NCBI GenBank assembly: GCA_019843655.1
Contig: JACDQD010000104.1
Location: forward strand, 3,844,001 to 3,908,000
Direction of reading: 5' to 3'
Length of the DNA stretch: 64,000 nt
Source of the DNA: Lethocerus indicus
Lineage: Eukaryota; Arthropoda; Insecta; Hemiptera; Belostomatidae
Shown here: positions 26,868 through 39,100 of the stretch, piece after piece
Numbering within the stretch: the first letter of the stretch is position 1
Layout: every line of letters starts with the position of its first letter
Translations under genes and position numbers: made by a program
The notes under the pieces: generated by a model
What the model was told of the DNA's origin: nothing
Seen by the model: the letters and a program-made list of their open reading frames with translations, nothing else
The model's database searches: none

Positions 26868-29162
26868 CCTGAAGGAAGATCCAATTAATTCGGAATAGAA
26901 CAATTTCCGGTACGGGAGACGGTCACAATCCGCGGAAACGTGCAGATCGATAAGGCGGCGGCCCACTGCTACCTCGCTCCGGCCACCCACACTTCACTCC
27001 TCGCCGCCTTCCCCACTCCCCTCTAACTTCCTTCACTTTATACTCATCCCAATTAAATAAATAGTCCTCACCCGAATATAAAACTAACGGGACAAAAAAT
27101 CGAGCCCAGGACACACAAACACAGGATTCCTGCCTGTAATGACCGTTGTCGAAGATCTGATGATTGTTGTTAGGGATTAGAATTTATAATTTTTTACATT
27201 TGCCAGAAAATTTGTTTCAAAAACTTTACCCCCATGACTATATTCCTACAAAAATGACAATGTGTAAAATCAAATGAACCGAAACTCTAATGAAAAGTCT
27301 GTTTTAGCACTAGGTCCAAATACTTTAATTAAAATGGATGCCTATAATTTTGATACTGCTTCTAGTGATTGGCTTCAGATCGCCATTCCACAGAAAGATT
27401 ATACGATGGAAAGCTATCTTTGAACTTTCTCTGTTTGCGCGAGGTTAATCGATCCAGTATGATTTTACGAAGTACTAGGGGAGTTTGGATAAGTTGCGGC
27501 GGCAAACCGAAAATCCGGTATCTCCAGATTAACTGTCCCAGGCGTTAAAATCAGCGGATTAAATTTCAGTGGAAAATGTATGAACCTGTCTACCTATAGG
27601 TAGACGGAGAAATGACATTGCAGTTCTCCGCGACGGGAGGGGCTCTCATTTGATTGCTTTTTATTCAGTCATTTTTTTCAGTTTAGCAATTATTCAAAAC
27701 GTTTAAACTCATTCGTCGAGTGCAAGAACGTAGAAACGTAAAAAATTGTAGAAATTCGAAAATTGTAATGCGCATTTAATTCACTTTTAACCTTTCGATA
27801 AATATCCCTTCCCATGATTTGAGCCCCGACCAGTCCACGCGTTGCATTAGATATGCGGCAAAGTGTCCCTCAGTTTTAATGAAATTGTATTTTATGACCC
27901 ATTTCCACCAGTCAAATTATACGAGAATATCATTTATCAGTTTATGAGTGATTTAATCCTATATCTAGGTGTTTTCATTTAGCGAATAAAGATGAAATGA
28001 TCTGAGAAAGGTTAACAGACGTGGGTAACCATATTTTTAACGCCGGGGTTATGAAATGAATGCAAATTGGCAGTGGAGCTAGCGCAGATAAATGAGAAAT
28101 TTAAAGAAACACTATAGTTGTTTCTGATCGGATTTAGGAATACTGCGTATTGTAGCGCTGAGAACGCGTTCCAATTAATATCTCCCCGTCGCTTTCTCGG
28201 AACTATCGATTTTCTGGATGCATTGACCCCCAGTTCTTTGCTTAAGAAAAGTTTAGATTAAATATTTACTGTTAATAGAGGACAACATTGTTTTCACTAT
28301 AACGGCAATAATCTCTATTAAATAAAATAATTAAAGTCCTTATTTGACCTAAAATGTAAAATTTATTTAAACATTTATGATGGCTTAAGGGAACTGGGAT
28401 AAAGGAAGAGCAATTAATGTTTCGGCTTCCTTCAAGTACGGGACCCCTTGCATTATGTATGGAAAATTTTCTTTGAGACGGCTTTGACTACCCTATTATT
28501 ATTTAATTGTTCCTAATAAGGGTCGGGATACGATATTCCCTTTTTGGCCTCCATACTTGAGTACGAATATTATCCGGTGAATACAAAATTTAAGAAGTTT
28601 GAGTTTTGGAAGATAAGGGGGGAAGGATTGTTAGAGTAAGGTCTAAAGCTAGAGATAGAATCAATTTCAAGATTCCGCACAACTGTCTTGACACGTTTTT
28701 TTCTACGCTATAAATATAAAGGTGGTAAGTATTTCCTTCTTTGTACAGTGAAGCGGTCACTCTCGGAGTTTCAGTTTATTAAATCGCTTTAATTCTCAAG
28801 ACAACATTAAAATTTGAATTCATCCTGATTATCATACATGCTTAAACATGACTTAGTTATTCCAGTATAATAATCAATGATTAATTTTATTTTTGGCAAT
28901 TGAATAATGAACACTATGCCTTCAATACACAATCAATTATACTAACATCATCAAAAATAAACAAGATTTTGTGCAATGTGGTTTTAAACAAAATTAATGG
29001 ATAATACGTTTTTTCTCGACCCACCTTTATAACTTCCTAAACTTAATTTATTATATTTATAAAAATTTCGCTCTCTAGGCTTTACAGCATAGGGTCAAAA
29101 GAATCTAGAAGGGACGTGACGTTTGACAAATTGAAACTAATGCCACCAATAAAATGTGTACT
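26868..29162. other. Non-coding stretch
   Basis: GC-rich patch at 26820-27020, otherwise AT-rich. Minus-strand frames in the patch could only matter if the terminal-exon idea for 26160-26867 is right. Nothing else is recognisable. Confidence 0.4.
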
Positions 29163-29264
29163 TTAGCAAGGATAAAAAGGAGCCACCGGCAATGAGTTCC
29201 ACACTCTGAGGCATGCCATATAGACATGAGGCACCCCGTGTCGTCCTGCAGACACCTTAAGACA
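29163..29264 (-). pseudogene. Possible LINE reverse-transcriptase tail remnant
   Basis: A minus-strand frame between two stops reads GRHGVPHVYMACLRVWNSLP and then VAPFYPC. RVWNSLP is typical of the region just after the reverse transcriptase in several non-LTR retrotransposon clades (CR1/L2/Jockey relatives). The remnant is only 34 codons, and the residues before the motif fit poorly. It could be a chance match, so the assignment is tentative. Confidence 0.25.
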
Positions 29265-32200
29265 TCAGTAAGTCGGCAGTGAGGAAGGGAAAAAGCCCGA
29301 ATGGGGAGAAAATCCTTATTATTCGGAGGCTTTACGTAATTCTTTAACCCTCCTGAGCTCAAGGATTCTCAGATTTTAACTGTGCGGAAAGTTTGCTGGG
29401 CAATAAAACTGGGAGTTTATGCATGATTCGTGAATTTTTCATGATAGACTTAAGTGCAACAGAGCAATAAGGAATCCTTATTATACACCCAAGTGCATAT
29501 CGTGTGAAACGATTTAGAAAATCCTTCTTATCCTAATTTAGTTCGGTATATAGTTTTTCGCCAAGTAGCGAAAGAAATTCCTGTTAAATAAATCGAGGTA
29601 CGGAATGTGGGCTGCAGATGAAGCGGTCTGTCAGCTCCGAAAAGGATCATCTAAAGCCGACAACCGCAACATCCTTACTGTCTTACTGGCAAGAAACTGA
29701 AACCGGACTTACGTAAGAAGGAAGTCTGAAGTTGGGCTTTACCAAAGTGCACTAAATGGTGTGAATATCTTTAAAGCGGGATTTATCGAGAAACTTCAGC
29801 CGACATCGTCACAAATACCTCAAGTAGGAGGTTCAGTGTATGGTGGCATTACTATTCCCTCATAACCTGCTTATGATTGATTAGTGATGCGAGGGTCAAG
29901 AACAGATTTAATGACATGTTTAGAAGCAAAACTGTGCATCGAAAGCCATTCGTTGCATTGAATTTTAGCTCTTTTATGTATTCGGTGCATTTTGAGACGC
30001 CGAACGGGGGATGAAGGAATACGGGAGGGGGATACGGAGTTTGAAATAGAGGTATGTTTCATGGGCTGCTTCTATAAGACAGGCGCCTTTGACGTAAAAA
30101 GCCTTCCCATTTGACTAACCGAAATATCGATTCCACCGAATTCATATCACATGTTTCCCTTAAGAATTAGTTTGAATCGTTGAATTAGTCACGAAGATGA
30201 AATATAATTACGATCGCCGAAATAGTAACTGAACATGTTTCGGTATATAATCTGGGAACATTCAACGGTAATGAAAACGTGCTCATGCCTTCACATCCTA
30301 CACACATCTAACACGGACGCATTCCCGTGCCACACAACATTCAGTATCGCGGTGATACCCTCTTCTTCAGGAAGCGGAGTTAATTGAAATCGGCGCTAGT
30401 ATTCTGATATATCTGCGAGCTTACTCGTCGGTGCGACAAAGCGAACTGCGGAGCTCGCAGTATAACGGGCTCGCGGTAATGAATTATGCATTGGCCATCA
30501 ACCATTTCATCGATAAGCCCTTCGCCTCCAGTCTTCAAAGGTGCCCTCGTCCTAGACTCGACTCTCGAGAGGGGTACGGGGGAGGAACCCACGCGAATAA
30601 TATTCTCGCGGACTTTAGAAAGTTCTCCCAGCTCTGGCTGGGAGTTTCCTTAATCGGCATTAGGAGAATACCGCTTCGGCAATATCGTTTGGTGGATCGG
30701 GGCGATTCGGCCCCGATACGGCCATTCGTGGCAGGGAATGCGGAAAAAAGTTCAGCGCAGTTGGCAACGGTGGCACAGTTTCATGAATACATTTAAACTC
30801 GATACTTCGTTCTCGACATGACACCAACACGTTCTGTCGACCACACGCGTTATAAAAAAGCATATCGTGTAAAATAAAAAACAAACCGGTCCCGCAGAAG
30901 ATTTCAGTTCGGATTTTAATCGTATTTCTGTTTGGGCAAAAAAGATAGAGGATCGGTAAAATTTGGATCGCTTTACTACAACAACTGTATAGTGATCGCG
31001 AGGGCTTGTTAAATTAAAACACCTGGGTGAACGGTTCAGTCCGCAAACGCCAAAATCCTTCTGCCTAATTGAAACGCTGTCCATTTAATTCCGCTTAATG
31101 ACTGCAGTAGCTTTCCATTCTTCGGATTACCCTTTATTTATCTTTTAATTACGCACGCAGCGATCGTAATTTGGACTCCCTGTGGGTTTAGATGTACTCC
31201 GCGTACATCTACAGGAATAACCATTAATCAGGTACATACGGGCCATCAGAAATCAAAATTGAATTGTTAATTGAATGTCCCCGTACAGATCTCTTTACAA
31301 AATAACCTATACGTGGAAGCTTGCCTTGAACATCACTGCTCTATTCTCTACGGTTCTAACGAAATTTGGTCTATAATCTAACGAGATTATAACTTGATTT
31401 ATAATTAGAATTCTATTCCCTTTTCGCTTTTCGGCTACGAGGCTTGATTGGAAGCAGAAGGGAAAAGAGATGGGAAATCGTACGGATAATGAATACGAAG
31501 TACTGAAATTCAGGTCAGGACATTGGACATAATTTTAGTTTACAGAAAATAATTATTCTTAAATTATTTGAGACTAATTAATCGGCTGATCGGTATTATG
31601 GGGAGGAAGGGGCTAAGAGCATGAGGCCGCCGAAATTCAGGACAGGGGCTGTTTAATGTCGTCCTCGTGTTTTAGAAATTTCAAATTAAGTCAAATAATC
31701 ATTGAGGTCATCCCGCCGCGGCCAATTAGGATTATCCCGGTTTCTTTATTCCGGCCTTTTCCCTTTTTTTTAAATTTATTATTAACTTTTCACCCGCCCT
31801 TTTATACTTCAATCCTATAAAAATTTGGCGTTAAAAGTTCACAGCGATGCGACAGTAATTGAATAACTACCGGCTGCGAGGGCGTCCCACGAGGTAATAA
31901 AATATCGGTGGACGAAAATTGGACAGTTTTTTGCATTTAGCCGTTAACCGTATTATTTTAGGGTTTTCGGAAATTTAGTCAGTTACTTTGATGTTATTTT
32001 TATTCTGAGCGAATCGCTCGATTCGATAATTGTCAACTGTACAGGTAAAGTATGGTTAAATACTTCACTGCTGTTATTTGGAGATGTGCACGGTGTAGAT
32101 CAACGAGTTCAATAATTCCAAGAACATCATCTGAACATTATTCCATACTCGAAAAAAAAACAGAAATACGCACTGTTTTCTCGTCTCCCTTACTATATGC

Positions 32201-33301
32201 TACTTTCTACCCTACTGGGGTCAAAGGTCCGAGCCACCCCCTTCGGTTAGGTTACTACCCCCGACGGCAATTTGATTTACGGCCATTGGAACGATGCCGC
32301 TGTTTTCACTTTTTGGCAGCCCCAGCCCAAATTCTACAGCGGACAGAATTTGTTGTCTCCCATCTGGGGCATTTAAGAAAGAATATTAGGATACTCGTAG
32401 TCGGGTCAAAGCGTCGGCAAAATAGGGCGTGAATTGGAACAAGGTCCGTTTTTAGGTCAGCAGAATTGGGATATCTTGCGACGGCAAAAATCATAATACG
32501 ATACAATCTGGAATGGGGTCGTGAATTTGGTGTATAATTTGGGTCAATGAAAATTTACGAATATAGCATGTTATTTATGCACCAAATACTGATTTCATTA
32601 TGACTCACACAAAAATTTACTTTCGAGAAGCGGTTTATCTATTTCCCAGAAGGAATTATCATAAATATTATCGCTATAAGCCCCGGCAATTTAAAATAAG
32701 CTAGAAATTCATTGATTTCTTTTAAATTCTATATTAATTGACAATCGACATGCGTAATTAGGTTATTTGATACATGAAATGGACGAAGGATGAAAGGAAT
32801 AATACCGGATAATATATGGTTATGGCCACGCGATACGGTTTGAAAACTGGACCGCTACCTACACAGAGGTGGCCATGACTGGCCACTCTAATCTTGTGAC
32901 TTCATTTGGGTTATTTGTACAATGCTGATCTTTATCTCCGCTTTGCCATCTCTACGGAAATCTAAGCGAAATTGAATGAGGCTATCCGTTGTCCTAATTT
33001 TTCGTTTATTATCCAGTATGATATTTACGCCCTTCTCACAGTACAGTTCCAATTCTGGAACCAGTATAAGTTTTTCGTTGTCGGTTTACTTTTGAGCTTA
33101 AAAATGATAAAATGAGAGATGTGATTGTAGGCTGCGACGAATATTTTATACCGTGTATTTATGGCTGTAACGGCTATAAAATGGACCCAAATACCCGACA
33201 ATATTCCCTTTCTCTTTACTGCCGGATTTGTAAAATTTAAGCGAGATTTATCGTAAGGAGGCCGAGAGACGAAAATGGGGAGAGGAAAAAGGGGATGGGT
33301 T
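29265..33301. other. Non-coding stretch
   Basis: AT-rich with patches near 30420-30740, 31600-31960 and 32200-32440. The + frame at 30431-30796 (121 codons) and the one at 32052-32432 (126 codons) have competing frames open on the other strand and no domain. A short inverted pair, ATGGCCAC and GTGGCCAT, brackets 32825-32876. No gene is supported. Confidence 0.5.
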
Positions 33302-33340
33302 AGAGAGAGAGAGTGAGAGAGAGGGAGAGGGAGAAATAGA
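33302..33340. repeat. Imperfect GA microsatellite
   Basis: GAGAGAGAGAGTGAGAGAGAGG-type purine tract, directly before a GC-richer block. Confidence 0.9.
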
Positions 33341-34019
33341 GGGTAAAAGAGCTGCACGATGTGCCGCATGCAGCATCACAACGCGCCAATGTCCTGAGAG
33401 CCGGCCCCCCCGTACCGCAATCGGGTATCGGCTCAAAAATAAAAACTCGATAATTCGGGTACGAAATTGACAGCTAGGGTACGCAATTGGTATGCATTGC
33501 GGTACTGGTGGCGGCGGAATGTATTCCATCCGGCTGTCTCTTTAAACATGCAGGGACGCCGTGCGGCCACGGCGACCCCGGCCGTTATTCCTGGCGTGAA
33601 AAAAAGTGGGATTATTTCTACGACACTTATACAGAATATATGCGTGAGCTGTGCTTATACAGGTGTGGAGGTGAATATATATGAACATTTATCTGCGCAT
33701 ATATACGGATTTACGGGTAAAGCTAAATCGATACCATGAGTGTCGATATGAACCATGCTGTGTGTGAGATATAAGTGACAATGGCACAGGGGGTTGTCGT
33801 ACGCACGATGCAAGTTGGATAATACCAAACTGCCATTTACAACAATTAACTGCACCCAACGCTAAACAATCATCTACAGGGTTGTCTACGCGTGATCGAT
33901 TTAGATTTTCGTCGAACACATTTTATTAGATTTTGTTTTATATCGGAAGAAGGGGCACCACGGTACATTGATTTTGTTTTACCTGGTCAGGGTTTAAAGG
34001 CGATTCCTTACGTAATTGT

Positions 34020-34344
34020 TATCGACGAGAGTGCGGAGGAAGGCGGCTCCTCGTGAAGAGTTTAGCCCCAGAGCGGACGCACACCGCCCCCACCGAACAG
34101 ACCGACGGGGGGGACACTAGACACAGAGGCGAACCTCGACCACTCGACACCACAGCACTCTACTCTTTAGGCACTCGACTAGTTTTTGAACCGTGACGAC
34201 GACACGTCAAAGATACCACTGTCACTGGGACGTTTCGAATGGCACTCTACTTCTGCGACAACAAGCGGGGCGCCGCTATCTTACATTAGATTACTTAAAT
34301 AGAGAAGCGTCGGCTTAATTTAAACGCTACATTATTTGTCGGCG
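34020..34344 (+). promoter_or_regulatory. GC-rich, CpG-containing island upstream of a candidate start
   Basis: More GC-rich than its flanks, with many CG dinucleotides and repeated CACTCGA words near 34140-34180. It lies immediately before the signal-peptide-like frame at 34345 and could hold a promoter and 5' UTR. I see no TATA box or clear initiator, so the call rests on composition and position only. Confidence 0.25.
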
Positions 34345-34497
34345 ATGTGTGGTTGTATTGTGGTGTACCTATTGCGGTGTTTGCGCCTCCTGGCGGGTCT
34401 CCTGGCGTCGGTGGCCGTCAGACCTCCTCCCTGTCGTGGTGGGCCCCGCCGCCCGGTCCCTGTTTCATTGCAATACTCCCCGCCGACAGTTCCTTAG
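34345..34497 (+). CDS. Short ORF with signal-peptide-like N-terminus, candidate first coding exon
   Basis: Fifty codons starting at the first ATG after an in-frame TAA (34321-34323). The ATG has G at -3. The product starts MCGCIVVYLLRCLRLLAGLL and continues ASVAVRPPP. That is a short N-region, a hydrophobic core of about 20 residues and an A-x-A-like cleavage region near residue 24, as in secreted or membrane proteins. After it comes a Pro/Arg/Cys-rich tail to a TAG. The frame is GC-rich and follows a GC-rich island. If it is a first exon, a splice donor must lie before the stop. The GT dinucleotides here are weak donors (for example GTGGCC near residue 23). I recognise no family. A chance frame in GC-rich DNA remains possible. 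Confidence 0.25.
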   Translation: MCGCIVVYLLRCLRLLAGLLASVAVRPPPCRGGPRRPVPVSLQYSPPTVP

Positions 34498-36028
34498 GGC
34501 TGGGTCCTCCCATCCAGGCCCGCCCGAAGTCCAAACACCACTGACGCCGCCGCCCCCACTGCCCCCACCCCTCGAACCCGCCTCCGCACCCCCACCCCCA
34601 CAACCCCCGACCACCCAGCTGGCCCATCGATCCCCCACTAGCTAGCTACCGAGCTCACGTGGCTCAGACAGCCTGTCGCGTCTATATTACCTGTATCGCT
34701 ACCCACTTTAATATTCCTACTGTTTCACATCGCAAATACAACCTAAATAAGTAACGCCGAGAATACCTTCCTGCCTGACATAAATGTTTTCTTATCAGAC
34801 TTTGATTCCTATTTATCAGCTCCACACACATATTTTTTTCCAGATTTAAATCGATATTTATATATTCGTTAAATATATCAGCTCTAATTCCGATTAATTA
34901 GGTTCGTAAATTGGATTTTCTGTACTTCTTGGTATGTATTGACGAATATTTTATTTTTGGGTCGTTATAATCTTATGGCGAAACGGCTTTTGCTGAAATA
35001 CGCATAGTATTTAACCGATCTCGAGAGAGACGAAGATTTTTGCCGCAGTATGACAAATAAACCTGTAATATGCCAGTGGGATAGTGGACGGTTTACGAGC
35101 GATAAAGCCTTACTAGGCATGGGTATAGCGCGTTATCTTACTGCGGCCGGTTGAAACGGTTGAAAACGCCGGCGAAAGAAACCGAGCGAAAAGAGGTCAT
35201 ACGGAAAGTCGACTACACCCAACTGTGGATACTTTCTTAGCGAATCCGTGTCGACCGATGCAGTCGTAATCAATTTCGGAACTCGGTCTTGGAAAATTCG
35301 GTGCGCTTCGGGATTTGATATCGGGTTAAAATGAGAAGCCTCCTGTCGCGTCGGGCCCCGGGGAACACGAGTATTGTTTTTGTCATTCCCCTCACTCCTG
35401 AAGGCTAATGGAGTAGCACTTAAAAGCGCTGCCACCGGCTTTTACTTTTGCTGCATTATTAATAACAGGCCGCCGAGTTCACTGGGACGGAGCTCGTTAC
35501 AAGTTTTGGTTGTTGGGCTCAAAGAATCGGCGGGCTCGGGCCTTCCCACTTTTGTTCCTAGATGTAACCACTCCCATCTTTCGCCCCGGCTTTTCCTTTT
35601 ATCTCCATCCGTTTTAATTAACTCTCAAAATTCCTACGACTAAATGAACGAGCCGTGGTCCACCTCGAAACCGATCTATAAAAATACATAGAGGACATTA
35701 TTAATATTAAAAAAATATAGTAGGCTTTTAGAATAGTGTTTTGCCGCAGTAAAACCAGTTCTTTCCTTTAATGACCCTTCCCAGTTCAATAGATTTATAA
35801 CCCCTCACGAGATATGCAAATAGAGCGTGTCATAAACCGGATATTATAGAGCGTGTAAATGCTGTAAATATGGAATCCCTAAGTGGAAGAATATATACGA
35901 AAATCGGTCACTAGAAAAATAATCTACTTTAAATAGGCCATCAGAAAACTTCCTCCAACTAAGTAAATTGGGTCCTCTGTGAATACCGTACAGCATATGC
36001 ATATTAGTTTTTCATATTTCTATTTGCA
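34498..36028. other. Non-coding stretch
   Basis: A C-rich, proline-encoding tract runs to about 34640 (repeated CCCCCAC words). A GC-rich patch follows at 35140-35620, with short frames on both strands. A direct repeat of ATAGAGCGTGT occurs near 35820-35860, next to an octamer-like ATGCAAAT. No gene is supported. Confidence 0.45.
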
Positions 36029-36105
36029 GGCCAACACCGAGAATCGAACCCCCGACCTTCCATACAGCGAAAAACTGTTTGAACGGTCTCGTTCACCCCT
36101 ATATA
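36029..36105 (-). repeat. tRNA-derived SINE-like fragment
   Basis: On the minus strand GGTTCGATTC (complement of 36041-36050) is a good Pol III B box and is followed by TCGGTGTTGGCC, which resembles the 3' side of a tRNA. The T-arm stem has a mismatch, and the A-box region (TGAACGAGACCG) is weak. A functional tRNA is therefore unlikely. A decayed tRNA-related SINE fits better. Confidence 0.35.
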
Positions 36106-39100
36106 GCATAATTCCCCCCTTCAATCGATCCTTTTATACGTGGCGCCACTCACTTTCGTGGGTATTTTGCCACTTGTATTGGGAACGGCAGCTCAACATT
36201 AATAAACTGGTAGATTTTGTCTTTTAAATGTTCGCCTACGCACTCAATTTGAAATGCCGATAGAGGCTGGAAATAAAACGTTCGATATCGCACGGAGTTC
36301 TTCTGCGACGATGAGGAGAAGAATGTGAACACGTACCGCAGGACTGCCTGCTCTACTATGAACCAAGAAAAGATTATGTGACTGTAGTAGGTGTCAGAAC
36401 GCATTATGATATCAAGAAGCTATTACAGCAGCTCTGCAGCATGCGGACAATTTGCAGGAAAGATTTTCTTACAGCGATACCGGCGGAAATATTAAGATGA
36501 AGAGGAATAAATTATTTAACAAGTTAAGGTTAATGAACCGGTTCCAAGGGAGCATTGACAACAAACCTATTCACACATTCCACCCAGAAAGGAGAATGAA
36601 TTTAAAAAAATATCCTCCAATATGTAAAAATCATGCGGCGGTTTTTAATCAGTAATACCTTCAGACCGATCTCTCGCCTCACAAATTTACCGCGATTTAA
36701 TAACTTCGTTACATGGGGGGAAATTTCCCCTTCTCTGCGGGTGAATTTCGCCTCGCCCCCTTTTCAGCGCTGCTTCATTGAAAGCTCTCTACTATTAAGT
36801 CATCGAGCATATTGGAGTAAAATGGGTAAACTGTCCTGGAACGAGTTGATAATTGCTCCCCCTTCTGGAGGAGCTTTTGACCAAAGGCTGAAGGTGAACT
36901 GAGGAACAAATCCCCGTCGAGTTAGTATTGTCAATGTAGGACATTGTCAAGTAACAACACTCATAATATTTTTTATAACACAACTATATTTAAACTGCAT
37001 CTAATTCAGTAAAAACAACCTAGAATATATTTCTCGATAAATATAACTGAGAAAAAATCCAACATGAAAGATCGTTGAGTACAAGATTGGAAAGTGTAGA
37101 CGGAATACCTAAACAGTAGACTAAGTAATTGTAAAATTCTCGTTAAAGTGCAAAAATTCCTCAGCTATAATGAAGTGTAAGCGTTCCATGTGAAACGCCA
37201 TTAAGAGGTTGGTTATATAAAACTTTAGTTTGATTATTTCGGTTTCTGTCATGAAACGGTAAATCTGAATTAATTGTGAAAAAAATCAACTGAGAGTTTT
37301 AGATGAAACGTTTCAATCCGGAACCGTTTCCGGTCGGGAAATTCAAAACTAAAGCTCTCTTTCACTCCCCCCCTCTCTCACTCTCCATCTCTCTATCACT
37401 CTCTCACTCCCTCTCTGTCTGTCGGCAGAGCCCCGTGTGCACCTTTTAATCCTACCCGTGTGTCCGGAGACGGCGTGCCCTCTAATCCGGATAATTCTCC
37501 GCCCCCCCCCCACCCGGTTTCGGATTCAGTCCCGCCGGTTATGGCCTGGAGCACGTTTCACGGGTAACTCCACCGCCACCCTCACGCCTTTCCAAGAACC
37601 GGCCTCCCGGTAACGGGCCGCAAATCCTAGATATCCGAACTAGGTCATTGAGCGAAAGCGAACGAACACTGTTCGAAGAGTTCTCTACAGAGACGGCAGT
37701 TCGTCTGCCTGAACATGAACGCGGAAATACTTCTTGCCTCCTAATGAAAAGAATCGATGGAATATACCGGTGTTAATGCATCGAGTGTTAATTTTTCTTA
37801 TAGTTAACTAGAACCAGAAATAATATCGATACTACGATTACTTTCGTAATTTATAATTTATGTTCAATATATTAACTTTACTGTCATTCCGTGACAATTT
37901 TTTAATTGGCCTGTACAAAAAATATAAATCCACCTAAATGAACATTTGAAAATAAAAATTGGCTTTAAAATATAGATTTGTTTTGAAGCATATTATTCCC
38001 GGCATTCCCTTGACTCGATATCCGTTCGATTTTCAAATTACTATTCGAGCCGGTAAATTAAGGTGATTGTCGAGCGGCGGGAGTCGAACTCGAAAGTTTT
38101 AATTTACTGGAAAACGCGGTGCCAGTTATTTGTGGTGGCGGGTCGGGGTGAGGTGGACCGCGGCCGCTACTCGGGTGACAAAAGCCATGGAGGGGGTTTG
38201 CGGGGGTAAGCACCGTTTTAACGACCTTTAACGGACAATAATGTTACCGCCATTGTTGGCCAGAGCCCGGGTCTCATTTCCTAACGCTCTCTGCAACCCG
38301 ATGTCAGAGCGTCAACCTCCTCCCCCCAGCCCAACAAACCACGTGTATTTATCTCGTTTGTTCTGTCCGAATGCAGACCGAACGATGAATGCAAATAACC
38401 AGGTAGGGTCACGCGATTAAAACGGGACGGCATTGGTGCATATACGACGTCTTATCTGGAGCGGGTACAATAAAAATAGCTATCTCTCGAATGTTGTCGA
38501 TATGCTTCGGCCCCTAATTTTGTATGTAGCACGCTCTCAGTTTATTAACCGGCGACGCATTTATTCGGGACGGTTTCCCGTGACGCATCCTCTCTGCACT
38601 GCACCCCACTGCTCACAGAATGTTAATGACGGAGCAGGTATCGTAATTTTATTTTTATCCTTATTTCATTCTAAAGTCGGTTAGCTATTACTAACTTTCC
38701 GTATGGTCTACGAGATATTATGAATTTATCATCCTTCTTGGTACATCTCGGTTTTCAGGTTTGAAAACTGTCTCTGTTGGTCGGTATATTGAGAGTGTGG
38801 TGAATATTAATGAATATTCTACTATAGAATCTGGTCTACTTTCGGGCCAAGCCAGCGGAGGATCGAGGAATCATACATTTGATAATATCCTGCAGTAGTA
38901 TCAGTAATACAAGTGTGAATTAGTAAACATTAGTAATCAGTAATTTATTACTCTTTTTGACTGATTTCCATACTATATTAAAAGGGTATTTAGGTTTTTA
39001 GTTAAATGTTTAGTTGCAAGGACATTCAGTATTTAGTGTGACCTAAATTTACATGGAACACCACATTTAATTCGAGCACGAACTCGAAAATAAGTAAATC

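Noticed and set aside
29344..29353. TTAACCCTCC, resembling a piggyBac end
   Set aside because: No matching AGGG-TTAA end with complementary bases was found within a plausible distance.
30431..30796. 121-codon + frame
   Set aside because: Opposite-strand frames overlap both ends of it, no domain is seen, and composition follows the local GC-rich patch.
34349..34645. Proline-rich + frame overlapping the signal-peptide-like ORF
   Set aside because: It has no ATG, and the proline run comes from a C-rich tract. The frame starting at 34345 has the better start and N-terminus.
36029..36105. Functional tRNA gene
   Set aside because: The T stem is mismatched and no proper A box, anticodon arm or acceptor stem can be drawn. 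I found no intact tRNA anywhere in the window.
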